Of a stretch of 64,000 bases of DNA, positions 18,414-27,272 are shown one piece after another (the stretch's first letter is position 1; the number at the start of each line of letters is the position of its first letter). Origin of the DNA: CAZWCE01 sp964632505 (GTDB lineage: Bacteria > Planctomycetota > Planctomycetia > Pirellulales > Thermoguttaceae); the NCBI GenBank assembly GCA_964632505.1, contig CAZWCE010000010.1:1-64000 (forward strand). Direction: 5' to 3'. A program made the position numbers and the translations under genes. The notes below the pieces were generated by a model that was not told the origin of the DNA, made no database searches, and was given only the letters and a program-made list of their open reading frames with translations.

Positions 18414-21400
18414 ATGAGCAAATCAAGGAAGAACCAAGGTTCTGGCCGCCCTTCGCGTCGCCCAAGACGTTCGTCGAACAAGCAACCCCCCAAAGCAGGG
18501 GCGGGAAAGCACCTCCCCGCTCCCAAGGGGAACGAGCAAGCTCTGCAGCTCCCTCTTCCTCCGGAGATTGCATCGATCGTCGATCAGGCGCTGGCCTTCG
18601 CCGAAGCGAAACAGTTTTCGCGCGCGATGCAACGGATGCGACAGGCCGATAAGTTAGCGCCTCGCAACTCCTCGCTGATCGTCGCCAAGGCTCTCATCAT
18701 GGAAGAGCAAGACAACTTCGAGAAAGCGATTTCCCTGATGTGGAAAGCCATCCAAAGTGACCCCGACAAGGATCACCTCTTCGACTTTCTTGCTCACCAT
18801 GCGCGACGCCGTGTCCTTCCACCAGACAAGACATTGGAAATGATCGATTTGTGCCGTCAGGCGATGGCATTGCGGCCGGATCATCTCGAAATGAAGGCCA
18901 CGGTTGCCTTTTTGATGGTCCAATCGGAAAAGCATAAATTGGATGAGGCGGAAGAAATCGTAGAAGCGGTCCTCGAGCGTGATCCGGAACAGCCGATTGC
19001 CTTGACCACGCTCGGCATCATTCGATTCCATCAGTATCGTTACGACGAGGGGGAATCGCTGCTGGAGCGTGCTCGGTGCGAACTCCACGGCATCGGCACC
19101 GGGTTGATCAAAATCCGCATCGCGCAAGGAAAGCTGGAAGAAGCCGTCGAGCAGTGCAAGCATTGGATCGAACGGCACCCGAATGAGGCGGCCTATTACC
19201 ATTTGCTGATGGAATTGCTTCCCGATTCGCAAATCTCCGAACACTGGCTTGAAAAAATCGAGGCGCTCCTCGAACGCAATCCCGACCCGGTGTTGACGCG
19301 GAACACGTATTATCTCAAAGGCGTGATGCATGAAAAAAACAAACGTTGGGATGAAGCCTTCCGGTACTATTCCTATGGCAATGAATGCTATGAAAACCAC
19401 TTTTCACTCGAGATGTTCCACCGATCGCTGAAAATGCAAGCGGCCTGTTTCGATCGGGAATTTCTGTCACTTGCCCCCAAGGGGGACGCCGAATGCGAGA
19501 CACCGATTTTTCTGGTCGGCACTCCACGAAGCGGGTCGACCCTCACGGAACAGATTCTTAGTGCCCATCCACAAGTCCAAGCTGCGGGCGAGAATAACTG
19601 CTTGGGGACTTGCTGGCACCATCTCACCCAAAAGGTCCTCGGAGAAAGCTATGAATCGTTCACCGTTCGGGATTTGCAGCGGATGGACAAGGAGATGGTT
19701 CAAGAAACGGCCTTGGAATATCTCGATGCCATCCGAAAGAAAGTTCCGGCCGACGCCCCGCGCATCACCGACAAAACCCTCGGAAATTACCGCTTTCTCG
19801 GGTTGATCGAAATGCTCTTTCCCAAAGCAAAGATCATCCACTGTCGCCGTCATCCGCTGGGAAGCTGTTTTTCCTGCTATAAAACGCATTTTTCGCATTC
19901 CGACGACTCACTCAATTTTACCACCGATCTGATCTCCCTCGGAAAGTACTACCATGCGTATCACCAGATGATGGATTACTGGAAAAAAGAGCTTTCCATT
20001 CCCATTTTTGAGGTGGTTTACGAGGACACGGTGCAAAGCCTGGAATCGGTCAGTCGTCGGCTTCTCGATTTTTGTGGCTTGCCTTGGGATGACTGCTGCC
20101 TGGAATTCTTCAATAATACGCGGCCGGCGATCACGGCGAGCGAAATCCAGGTGAAGCGACCGATCTATCTCGGTTCGGTCGACAAATGGAAACACTTCGA
20201 ACAACACATGAATCCCTTGAAGTGCCATATTGCCGATATTCTCGAGACGTGGGAAAAGAATCCCCCGAAAAGTGGAATCATCAATGCCGATGGCTGGGGG
20301 GAACAACCGGCCATCAACAATGTTCCTTCCAGTGATCATTCGGATTCATCCCCCGGCTCCGAGAAACCTACAAAACAGGAACCGAACGCCATGAAGAAGC
20401 ATTCTTCCCGCCAGCAAAAATCCAAGGCCTCCGCAAACAAGAAAGCGAAAAACCGTCGGAAAAGGAGAAGCAAGCAAACCGACGTGCAGGAAAACTCGTC
20501 GCCCCGGTTCAACATGCACGCACCCCGCTCGATTGCGCCGCTTTTGGAAACGGCCGTCAAGCTTTCTCGATCCGACAAGCGCGAGGAAGCCTACCAGTTG
20601 GTCGAAAAAGCGATGGATAAAATGCCGAAAGACTCCACGCCATGGATCTGCAAGGCGATCATCCAGGACGAGGAGGACAAGCTTGTCGAAGCCATCGGGT
20701 CGATGTACGAAGCGGCCAAGCGTGCACCCGGCAACGATTCGGTGTTCAATTTCTTCTCCGATCTCATGCGGAGAAGGATACTGACCGCGCAGGAAATGGA
20801 AAAGATCCTCGATCTCTGCAAACAGGCGGCCGAATATCATCCCACGCACGCGGAATTTCTCGGGTCACTCGCATTCATGATCATGCACGTCAATGACCGG
20901 GATCGCGAAGCCGCGGAGGATTACGTCGAACGCGCTCTGGCGATCGATCCGGAACAATCCTTCGCCATCACCGCGCTGGGAGCACTCCGTTTCCATCAGG
21001 GGAGGTATGAAGAGGCCGAAGAGCTCATGGCGCAAACCAGCGACGAGATCTATTTGAGCAAGCGGATTCAGATTCAGATCCGGATCGCGGAAAGACGCTT
21101 CGAAGAAGCCAAGACAATGGCCGCGGCAAGTATCGAGAAACACCCGGATATCTCGCTGTTCTATAACTTCTTCCTAGACCTTGCCTCGAAAGAGGAGATC
21201 ACGCTCGAATGGGCAAACAGAATCCATAAGCAATTGGAAAATGAAAATCTCCATCTCCAAGAACGTCGAGACTTCCATTTTCTTTTGTCGAAAATCTATG
21301 AGAAACATGGGAAAAGCAAAGAAGCGTTTGGCCATTTAAAACTCGGGAATGATTTATATCCCAACACGTTCGATATGGTTTCCCACCGATATGGATACCA

Positions 21401-24317
21401 AAGAATGCATTATTTCTTCCATCCGAAATCACGGAAGGAAGTCCCGGCGAGCCGCTATGAAACCGACCAACCCATCTTCATCATCGGCATGCCCCGGAGC
21501 GGTTCGACCCTTTTGGAACAAGTTCTCTCTTCACATCATCAAATCGAAGGAATCGGAGAAGCGGGCTTTCTTTCCAAGATATGGAGGGAACATTTTGCCG
21601 GCCGATATAGCATATTTCAACCGGAGGTGATGACGGCCATCGATCAGGAAACCATCGATCAGGCGGCCGCGGAATATCTCGAAAAGGCCCGCACGATCGC
21701 GCCGAATGCCAAGATCATCACCGACAAAACCTTAAATAATTACCGCTACCTGGGTTTGCTGCAATACATGCTGCCGAAAGCGAGGGTCATCCACTGCCGC
21801 CGCCATCCTCTCGGAACCTGTTATTCCTGCTTCAAAAACAATTTCGCCCAATCCGAAGGGGATTTGAATTACACCACCGATTTGTCCAAACTGGGTCAAT
21901 GCTACCTTGCCTATCATGAGTTCATGGAAACCTTCCAACACCATCATTCCCTTCCCATGTTCCAGGTCGTGTATGAGGAAATGGTGGAAAATCTTGAAGG
22001 TATCACACGTCGTTTACTCGACTTCCTTGGGCTCCCTTGGGACCCGAATTGTCTTGATTTTTATAAAAATACCCGGGCGGCCATCACCGCGAGCCAAATC
22101 CAGGTGAAGCGGCCGATTTATCAATCCTCGATTGATAAATGGAAGAGATACGAACCCTACATGAGTCCTCTGATGCATCAGATCGGCGACATCGTGCAGA
22201 AATGGGAATCGCACCCGCCGAAAAGCGGTCTCGTTGAAAAATCCGACGCCGAACTTCCCGAAGAACTCTTCCGCGACGACAAAGGATCTTCTCAGAGCTT
22301 TGCCATCAGCATGAACGGTGAGGAAGTCAAGCAGACCTTTGAAAAGAAACCGCAAGTGGATGAGGTATCGGCTAAGAAGGAAGAGTCCGATGAAGCGGAT
22401 TTCACCGTACAGACCCACCCTGATTTTGTCCCTAAACTTCAGCAGGCCCACCAACTGGCTGCCGGGGAGCAGTTTTCCACTGCTCTGGATCTGCTTCAGG
22501 AATGCCTGAAAAAAGCTCCCGACGATCCCGCCCTCTGGCTCGCCAAGGGCGATATCCTCATCCTGGCCGAACGGATGGAAGAAGGCTTCGATTGCTTCCT
22601 CGAGATGTTGCGCAAGTCGAGCCGTCCTGAAGTCTTCATCCCCATCTTCGTCGATCGCGCCCTCTCTCAGAATTCGGGGTTTCGAGAGAGGACCGTGGTT
22701 GTCGACATCTGCCGCAGAGCGATTCGCATGTTTCCGGATCATCCCGATTTAACCTCTGCTTTGGCTTGTATTTTGGCTGATGCACCACAAATCGAAAAAA
22801 TCGAGGAAGCGGAATTTCTTGCGCAGAAGGTTTTCGAGAAACATCCCCATCACGTATTGGCCCAAGTAGCCAAAGGGAAAACCCTCTTCTACCGAAATCG
22901 CTTGGAGGAGGCCGAAACCGCTTTGCATCGCGCGATCGATTTGGGCTGTGACCGGTGCGCGCCCCATTTGTACCTCGTCCGCTGCGCGATTGCCCGGGGA
23001 GACCTCGAAAAGGCAAAGGAGATATGCCTCGATTATCTCCGCAATCATCCGCAGCAATCCGTTATGTACATGAAACTCATGGAACTGCTACCCACCGAAC
23101 AAGACCTTGCGTTACTCGAAGGAATTGAAGAAGAAATTAAGAAGAATACCTCGCCGTTGGTCAAAAAGCAATTTTATTTCCTGCAAGGCAGGTTGCATGA
23201 AAAACGCAAACATTGGGAGACGGCGTTCGACTACTACTTGAGAGGCAACGCCCTTTATAAGAAGACGTTCGATCTCCGCGAGGAAGCTCTCGCCTTGCAA
23301 GACATGCACCAGATGTTCCCCCCTGATCTTTTTCTCAAAGAAAAGAACAGTGGACTGCAAACGGGTGAGCCGATATTCGTTGTCGGCATGCCTCGAAGCG
23401 GTTCGACGCTGACCGAGCAGATTCTTTCCTCGCATCCCGACATCGCCGGAGCCGGGGAGATCGGCAATCTCTCGCGAACATGCGACGCCCTCTTCGACGA
23501 AACGATCCGCCAAACCGGAGGTCTCGATTTTTCCGCCCTTGGCGCCGAGACGCTCGCCTCCTTCGCCGAAAATTACATGGAGGACATACGCTCGCTGACA
23601 TCGCCGGAAGCTAAAGCGATCGTCAACAAGGCGCTCGGTAACTTCAAATACCTCGGCTTCATCGCCCTCTTGTTTCCCAAGGCGAAGATCATCCACTGTC
23701 GCCGCCACCCCATGGACACCTGTTTTTCCTGTTTCAAAACCGACTTCGCCCACTCGATGACCACCTACAACTACACCACCGACCTCTCTCTCTTGGGGCA
23801 TTACTATGGACTCTACCATCAGATGATGGAATACTGGAAGCAGGTTCTACCGATTCCGTTTTTCGAAGTGGTTTACGAGGAGATGGTCGCCGATCAAGAA
23901 TCGATCACGCGGCAAATGCTCGATTTCTGCGGTATGCCTTGGCACCCGGCCTGTCTGGAATTCCACCAGAACCCCCGTGTTGCGGCCACGGCCAGTGAAG
24001 TGCAGGTGAAGCAACCGATCTACCGCGGCTCGGTCGGCAAGTGGAAGCATTTTCTCCGGCAAATGCAGCCGACGCTGGCACCGCTTCGCAATTTGGTCCG
24101 GCGCTGGGAACTTCAAAGACCGAAAAGCGGCATCCAACTTTCTCGGTTGGCGAATCATCTGTTGCAGAAGAATCCGTCAAAGGAGATCGTGATGAACGCA
24201 CCGGTCGATCCCCCCGCGGAAAAGGTCCCGCCAGCGCCTCATATGCTCATGCCGCTGACGATCGACACCTTCACCATGGAGGCGACCTCGCCGCCGGTCG
24301 GGCCCGAGGGAAAATGA
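18414..24317 (+). CDS. Triple TPR-sulfotransferase fusion protein
   Basis: This 1967-residue protein repeats one architecture three times: a Lys/Arg-rich linker, TPR helices, then a Sulfotransfer_3-type domain. The PAPS-binding 5'-phosphate loops are GTPRSGST (about residue 367), GMPRSGST (about 1022) and GMPRSGST (about 1656). The 3'-phosphate motifs are IIHCRRHPLGSCFSC (about 473), VIHCRRHPLGTCYSC (about 1126) and IIHCRRHPMDTCFSC (about 1763). All three look catalytically intact. The family normally has one such module of 500-700 residues and moves sulfate from PAPS to a protein, glycan or small acceptor. Linker 2 (about 655-690) is highly basic and holds an ATG at 20391 with AGGA upstream, as if a separate gene had been fused in. 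There is no signal peptide. I chose ATG 18414 (GGGGGA just upstream) over ATG 18396. The acceptor is unknown. Confidence 0.88.
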   Translation: MSKSRKNQGSGRPSRRPRRSSNKQPPKAGAGKHLPAPKGNEQALQLPLPPEIASIVDQALAFAEAKQFSRAMQRMRQADKLAPRNSSLIVAKALIMEEQDNFEKAISLMWKAIQSDPDKDHLFDFLAHHARRRVLPPDKTLEMIDLCRQAMALRPDHLEMKATVAFLMVQSEKHKLDEAEEIVEAVLERDPEQPIALTTLGIIRFHQYRYDEGESLLERARCELHGIGTGLIKIRIAQGKLEEAVEQCKHWIERHPNEAAYYHLLMELLPDSQISEHWLEKIEALLERNPDPVLTRNTYYLKGVMHEKNKRWDEAFRYYSYGNECYENHFSLEMFHRSLKMQAACFDREFLSLAPKGDAECETPIFLVGTPRSGSTLTEQILSAHPQVQAAGENNCLGTCWHHLTQKVLGESYESFTVRDLQRMDKEMVQETALEYLDAIRKKVPADAPRITDKTLGNYRFLGLIEMLFPKAKIIHCRRHPLGSCFSCYKTHFSHSDDSLNFTTDLISLGKYYHAYHQMMDYWKKELSIPIFEVVYEDTVQSLESVSRRLLDFCGLPWDDCCLEFFNNTRPAITASEIQVKRPIYLGSVDKWKHFEQHMNPLKCHIADILETWEKNPPKSGIINADGWGEQPAINNVPSSDHSDSSPGSEKPTKQEPNAMKKHSSRQQKSKASANKKAKNRRKRRSKQTDVQENSSPRFNMHAPRSIAPLLETAVKLSRSDKREEAYQLVEKAMDKMPKDSTPWICKAIIQDEEDKLVEAIGSMYEAAKRAPGNDSVFNFFSDLMRRRILTAQEMEKILDLCKQAAEYHPTHAEFLGSLAFMIMHVNDRDREAAEDYVERALAIDPEQSFAITALGALRFHQGRYEEAEELMAQTSDEIYLSKRIQIQIRIAERRFEEAKTMAAASIEKHPDISLFYNFFLDLASKEEITLEWANRIHKQLENENLHLQERRDFHFLLSKIYEKHGKSKEAFGHLKLGNDLYPNTFDMVSHRYGYQRMHYFFHPKSRKEVPASRYETDQPIFIIGMPRSGSTLLEQVLSSHHQIEGIGEAGFLSKIWREHFAGRYSIFQPEVMTAIDQETIDQAAAEYLEKARTIAPNAKIITDKTLNNYRYLGLLQYMLPKARVIHCRRHPLGTCYSCFKNNFAQSEGDLNYTTDLSKLGQCYLAYHEFMETFQHHHSLPMFQVVYEEMVENLEGITRRLLDFLGLPWDPNCLDFYKNTRAAITASQIQVKRPIYQSSIDKWKRYEPYMSPLMHQIGDIVQKWESHPPKSGLVEKSDAELPEELFRDDKGSSQSFAISMNGEEVKQTFEKKPQVDEVSAKKEESDEADFTVQTHPDFVPKLQQAHQLAAGEQFSTALDLLQECLKKAPDDPALWLAKGDILILAERMEEGFDCFLEMLRKSSRPEVFIPIFVDRALSQNSGFRERTVVVDICRRAIRMFPDHPDLTSALACILADAPQIEKIEEAEFLAQKVFEKHPHHVLAQVAKGKTLFYRNRLEEAETALHRAIDLGCDRCAPHLYLVRCAIARGDLEKAKEICLDYLRNHPQQSVMYMKLMELLPTEQDLALLEGIEEEIKKNTSPLVKKQFYFLQGRLHEKRKHWETAFDYYLRGNALYKKTFDLREEALALQDMHQMFPPDLFLKEKNSGLQTGEPIFVVGMPRSGSTLTEQILSSHPDIAGAGEIGNLSRTCDALFDETIRQTGGLDFSALGAETLASFAENYMEDIRSLTSPEAKAIVNKALGNFKYLGFIALLFPKAKIIHCRRHPMDTCFSCFKTDFAHSMTTYNYTTDLSLLGHYYGLYHQMMEYWKQVLPIPFFEVVYEEMVADQESITRQMLDFCGMPWHPACLEFHQNPRVAATASEVQVKQPIYRGSVGKWKHFLRQMQPTLAPLRNLVRRWELQRPKSGIQLSRLANHLLQKNPSKEIVMNAPVDPPAEKVPPAPHMLMPLTIDTFTMEATSPPVGPEGK

Positions 24318-24509
24318 ACGTTCCTTTCCCCTTCTCTCCGGTTTTTTGATCGCCCACGCCAACCTCGCCAGTTGATGAATCGATCGGTTCCTCCTACAAT
24401 GCTTGGGATGGAATTGATACGATCTCATTTGCGATGAAGTACTCTCAGGGATCGGAATTCGTCCCGCCGGAGAAAGAGAACGTCCCTCAGGAAAGGAAAC
24501 GCCGCGACC

Positions 24510-26609
24510 ATGCCATCCGAAATGCTTCGGAAGCAGGGAGAGGATCCGCTCAGGTGCCCCGTCCAATTTCTTAAAGGGGTGGGTCCGCAACGTGCCGAAC
24601 TGCTGGAGAAGTTGGGTCTGCATCGGGCGATGGATCTGCTCTTTTTTTTTCCGCGCGACTACCAGGACCTCACCGACCGTAGAAAAATCGCGGACCTGGA
24701 AGAAGGAACCCTGCAAACGGTGCTTGCCACGGTGCACGATATCGAGATGCGCAACACCCGGCGTGGCCCACTGCTCTCGGTGATCGTCGAAGACGAAAGT
24801 GCCTGCCTGAAGGCCCTCTGGTTCAACCAAGCCTTTCTCCGGAAGCGTTTCGCGCCCGGTCGCCGCCTCTTGCTGGCCGGAAAGCCGAAGCAAGACGATC
24901 TACTCTGGATCATGAACCATCCGAAGATCACCTTTCTCTCCGATCATGAGGAAGACGAGGTTCCCTTGGAGCCGATCCTGCCGATCTATCGTCTTACCGA
25001 AGGGCTCGGGCAGCATCATCTGCGAAGAATCATGCGCCCGCTATTGAAGGAACTGGTTCCTTTTTTGGAAGAAACATTTCCCGAAGATTATCTGGTGGAG
25101 CATGATCTCTGGCCGATTCAGCGTGCCCTTCCGGCGATCCATTTCCCCGTCGACCAAGCATCGCTGCAGCATGCCCGGCGGAGGTTTGTCTACCAGGAAC
25201 TCCTCATTCTCCAGTTGGCTCTGGCGATCCGTCGATTGCAGCATCGGACCTCGCTTTCGGCCACCGGGATGGAAGTGAATTCGAAAATCGACGCCCGGAT
25301 CCGCTCCCTCTTTCCGTTCGAGCTGACCGGAGCGCAGCAGAACGCGATTGAAGAAATCTCCCGAGACATGCAACGGCCGATCCCCATGAACCGCCTTCTC
25401 CAGGGCGATGTAGGTAGCGGAAAAACAGTGGTGGCCCTATACGCCATCCTGTTGGCGATCGCGAACAACCACCAGGCCGTTTTTATGGCCCCGACCGAGG
25501 TCCTCGCTCGGCAACACCTCCGAACGCTCAAACACTTTTTGGCCGGGAGTCGGGTCGTCCTCGCACCACTTTTCGGAGGACAGCGGCCGCGAGAGCGGGC
25601 CCGAATCCTGCAGTCGATCGCTTCCGGCGAAGCAAATCTCATCGTGGGAACCCAGGCCATTTTGCAGGGGAATGCCGAATTCCATCGGCTCGGACTTGTC
25701 GTCATCGACGAGCAACACAAGTTCGGTGTTCGCCAACGGGCCCAATTGCGAACCGCAAAGGCCGATCCCCATTACTTGGTCATGACCGCCACGCCGATCC
25801 CCCGAAGTGTGACGATGACCCTCTTCGGCGATCTGGATATCTCCATCATCGATGAGCTTCCGCCGGGACGGCAAAAAGTTTCCACCTACCTGGCTGGGGA
25901 AGATCAGCGGGAAAAGTGGTGGGACTTTTTCCGCGAGAAGATCCGCGGGGGACGGCAGGGATACATCGTGGTTCCATTGGTGGAGGAATCAGAACAACTC
26001 CAAGCGGCGAACATGGAAAACGTCTACGAGTCGTTGACCAACGGCCCGCTCGAGGCCTTTCGTCTGGGCCTGATCCACGGTCGCATGAAGACAGAAGAGA
26101 AGGAGGCGGTCATGGCCGATTTCCGTTCCGGAGAAATCCAGGTGCTGGTATGCACCTCGGTCATCGAAGTGGGCGTCGATGTTCCGAATGCCAGTTTGAT
26201 GGTCATCGAAAGTGGCGAGCGTTTCGGGCTGGCCCAACTTCATCAGTTACGTGGTCGCATCGGTCGCGGTCGCCATCGGGGGCACTGTGCCGTGTTCGCC
26301 GACCTGGAAAATCCCCTGGCCGAAAAGCGTCTGAAGGCATTCGTTCATACCCACGACGGCTTCCAACTCGCCGAAAAAGATTTCCGCCTTCGCGGTCCCG
26401 GCGAATTATTCGGCACCCAGCAGCACGGCATGCCGCCTTTGCGCATCGCGAACCTGATCGACGACCGTCCAACGCTCGATGAGGCCCGACAAGATGCGTT
26501 CGACTTGGTTCGGACCGATCCGGGACTCGCCCAGGAAAAACATGACCGCCTCCGTCGGATGGTCCTGGCACGATACGGAAAAGTGCTCGATTTGGGCGAC
26601 GTCGGTTGA
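24510..26609 (+). CDS. recG: ATP-dependent DNA helicase RecG
   Basis: A 699-residue superfamily 2 helicase that remodels stalled replication forks and branched recombination intermediates. The N-terminal wedge/OB domain (about 20-160) begins with PVQFLKGVGPQRAELLEKLG, the RecG signature. The helicase core has motif I GDVGSGKT, motif Ia PTEVLARQH, motif II as DEQH, motif III TATPIPRS and, in the C-terminal lobe, QVLVCTSVIEVGVDVPNA and QLRGRIGRG. Length matches the family (about 690). ATG 24510 is preceded by AGGAAAGGAA about 12 bases upstream; ATG 24522 is an alternative. The gene converges with the cobalamin adenosyltransferase gene, 43 bases away. Confidence 0.96.
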   Translation: MPSEMLRKQGEDPLRCPVQFLKGVGPQRAELLEKLGLHRAMDLLFFFPRDYQDLTDRRKIADLEEGTLQTVLATVHDIEMRNTRRGPLLSVIVEDESACLKALWFNQAFLRKRFAPGRRLLLAGKPKQDDLLWIMNHPKITFLSDHEEDEVPLEPILPIYRLTEGLGQHHLRRIMRPLLKELVPFLEETFPEDYLVEHDLWPIQRALPAIHFPVDQASLQHARRRFVYQELLILQLALAIRRLQHRTSLSATGMEVNSKIDARIRSLFPFELTGAQQNAIEEISRDMQRPIPMNRLLQGDVGSGKTVVALYAILLAIANNHQAVFMAPTEVLARQHLRTLKHFLAGSRVVLAPLFGGQRPRERARILQSIASGEANLIVGTQAILQGNAEFHRLGLVVIDEQHKFGVRQRAQLRTAKADPHYLVMTATPIPRSVTMTLFGDLDISIIDELPPGRQKVSTYLAGEDQREKWWDFFREKIRGGRQGYIVVPLVEESEQLQAANMENVYESLTNGPLEAFRLGLIHGRMKTEEKEAVMADFRSGEIQVLVCTSVIEVGVDVPNASLMVIESGERFGLAQLHQLRGRIGRGRHRGHCAVFADLENPLAEKRLKAFVHTHDGFQLAEKDFRLRGPGELFGTQQHGMPPLRIANLIDDRPTLDEARQDAFDLVRTDPGLAQEKHDRLRRMVLARYGKVLDLGDVG

Positions 26610-26652
26610 AAGCGGACTTGCCGCCGAAAAAAACCGCTCGAAAAAGAGGGGA

Positions 26653-27255
26653 TCACGTTTGTCGCGGGGGGACCCAGGGGATCTCCTCGATGTCGGCCGC
26701 TGCATTCTCCGCACGGGCCGCCACAAAAAGCAGATCGCTTAATCGATTCAGATAGGCTAAGAGCACGCGGGAAACCGAATCGTCCTCGCGCAGAAGCGCC
26801 ACCACACGTCGCTCCACACGGCGGCACACGGCCCTGGCATGCTGCAGCGTGACCGCACCAGGTGAACCACCGGGCAACACGAATTGCTTCAACGTCGGCA
26901 ATTCCTCGGAAAGACGATTGATCGCCTCCTCCAGCGCTTCCACATGCCGCCGGGTGAGCGTCCGAGTTTCGAACCGAACCGGATCCGGCGAAACCAACTC
27001 GGCAGCCATCTCGAATAGTTCGCCCTGGATACGTATGAACAGTTCTGCGTTCGCCGGAAGTCGGCATGTTTGAAGTGCCGTGGCCAAGAGCGTCCCGAGT
27101 TCATCGACTTCGCCACAGACTTCGATGCGGGGATGGTCCTTCGCCACCCGAGGCCCCCCGAACAGAGCCGTCTCTCCCAGATCGCCCCGCCGGGTATAGA
27201 TCCGTCGTCGACGGGGTGGCTTCGATTTTGCTCCTTCCGGGGACTCTTCGGACAT
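26653..27255 (-). CDS. Cob(I)alamin adenosyltransferase, PduO type
   Basis: This 200-residue enzyme moves the adenosyl group of ATP to cob(I)alamin, making coenzyme B12. The N-terminal ATP-binding signature is clear: IYTRRGDLGETALFGGPRVAKD, followed by RIEVCGEVDELGT. The C-terminal part carries the family's helical-bundle motif with HARAVCRRVERRV near residue 135-150. The first 18 residues are a basic extension. ATG 27255 is preceded by AAGGAGGG with 9-base spacing; that site starts right after the stop codon of the transglutaminase gene, so the two are probably co-transcribed. It signals that the cell uses adenosylcobalamin, which fits with the cobalamin riboswitch at 10829-11113. Confidence 0.93.
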   Translation of the reverse strand: MSEESPEGAKSKPPRRRRIYTRRGDLGETALFGGPRVAKDHPRIEVCGEVDELGTLLATALQTCRLPANAELFIRIQGELFEMAAELVSPDPVRFETRTLTRRHVEALEEAINRLSEELPTLKQFVLPGGSPGAVTLQHARAVCRRVERRVVALLREDDSVSRVLLAYLNRLSDLLFVAARAENAAADIEEIPWVPPRQT

Positions 27256-27272
27256 CTTCGCGGACCCTCCTT

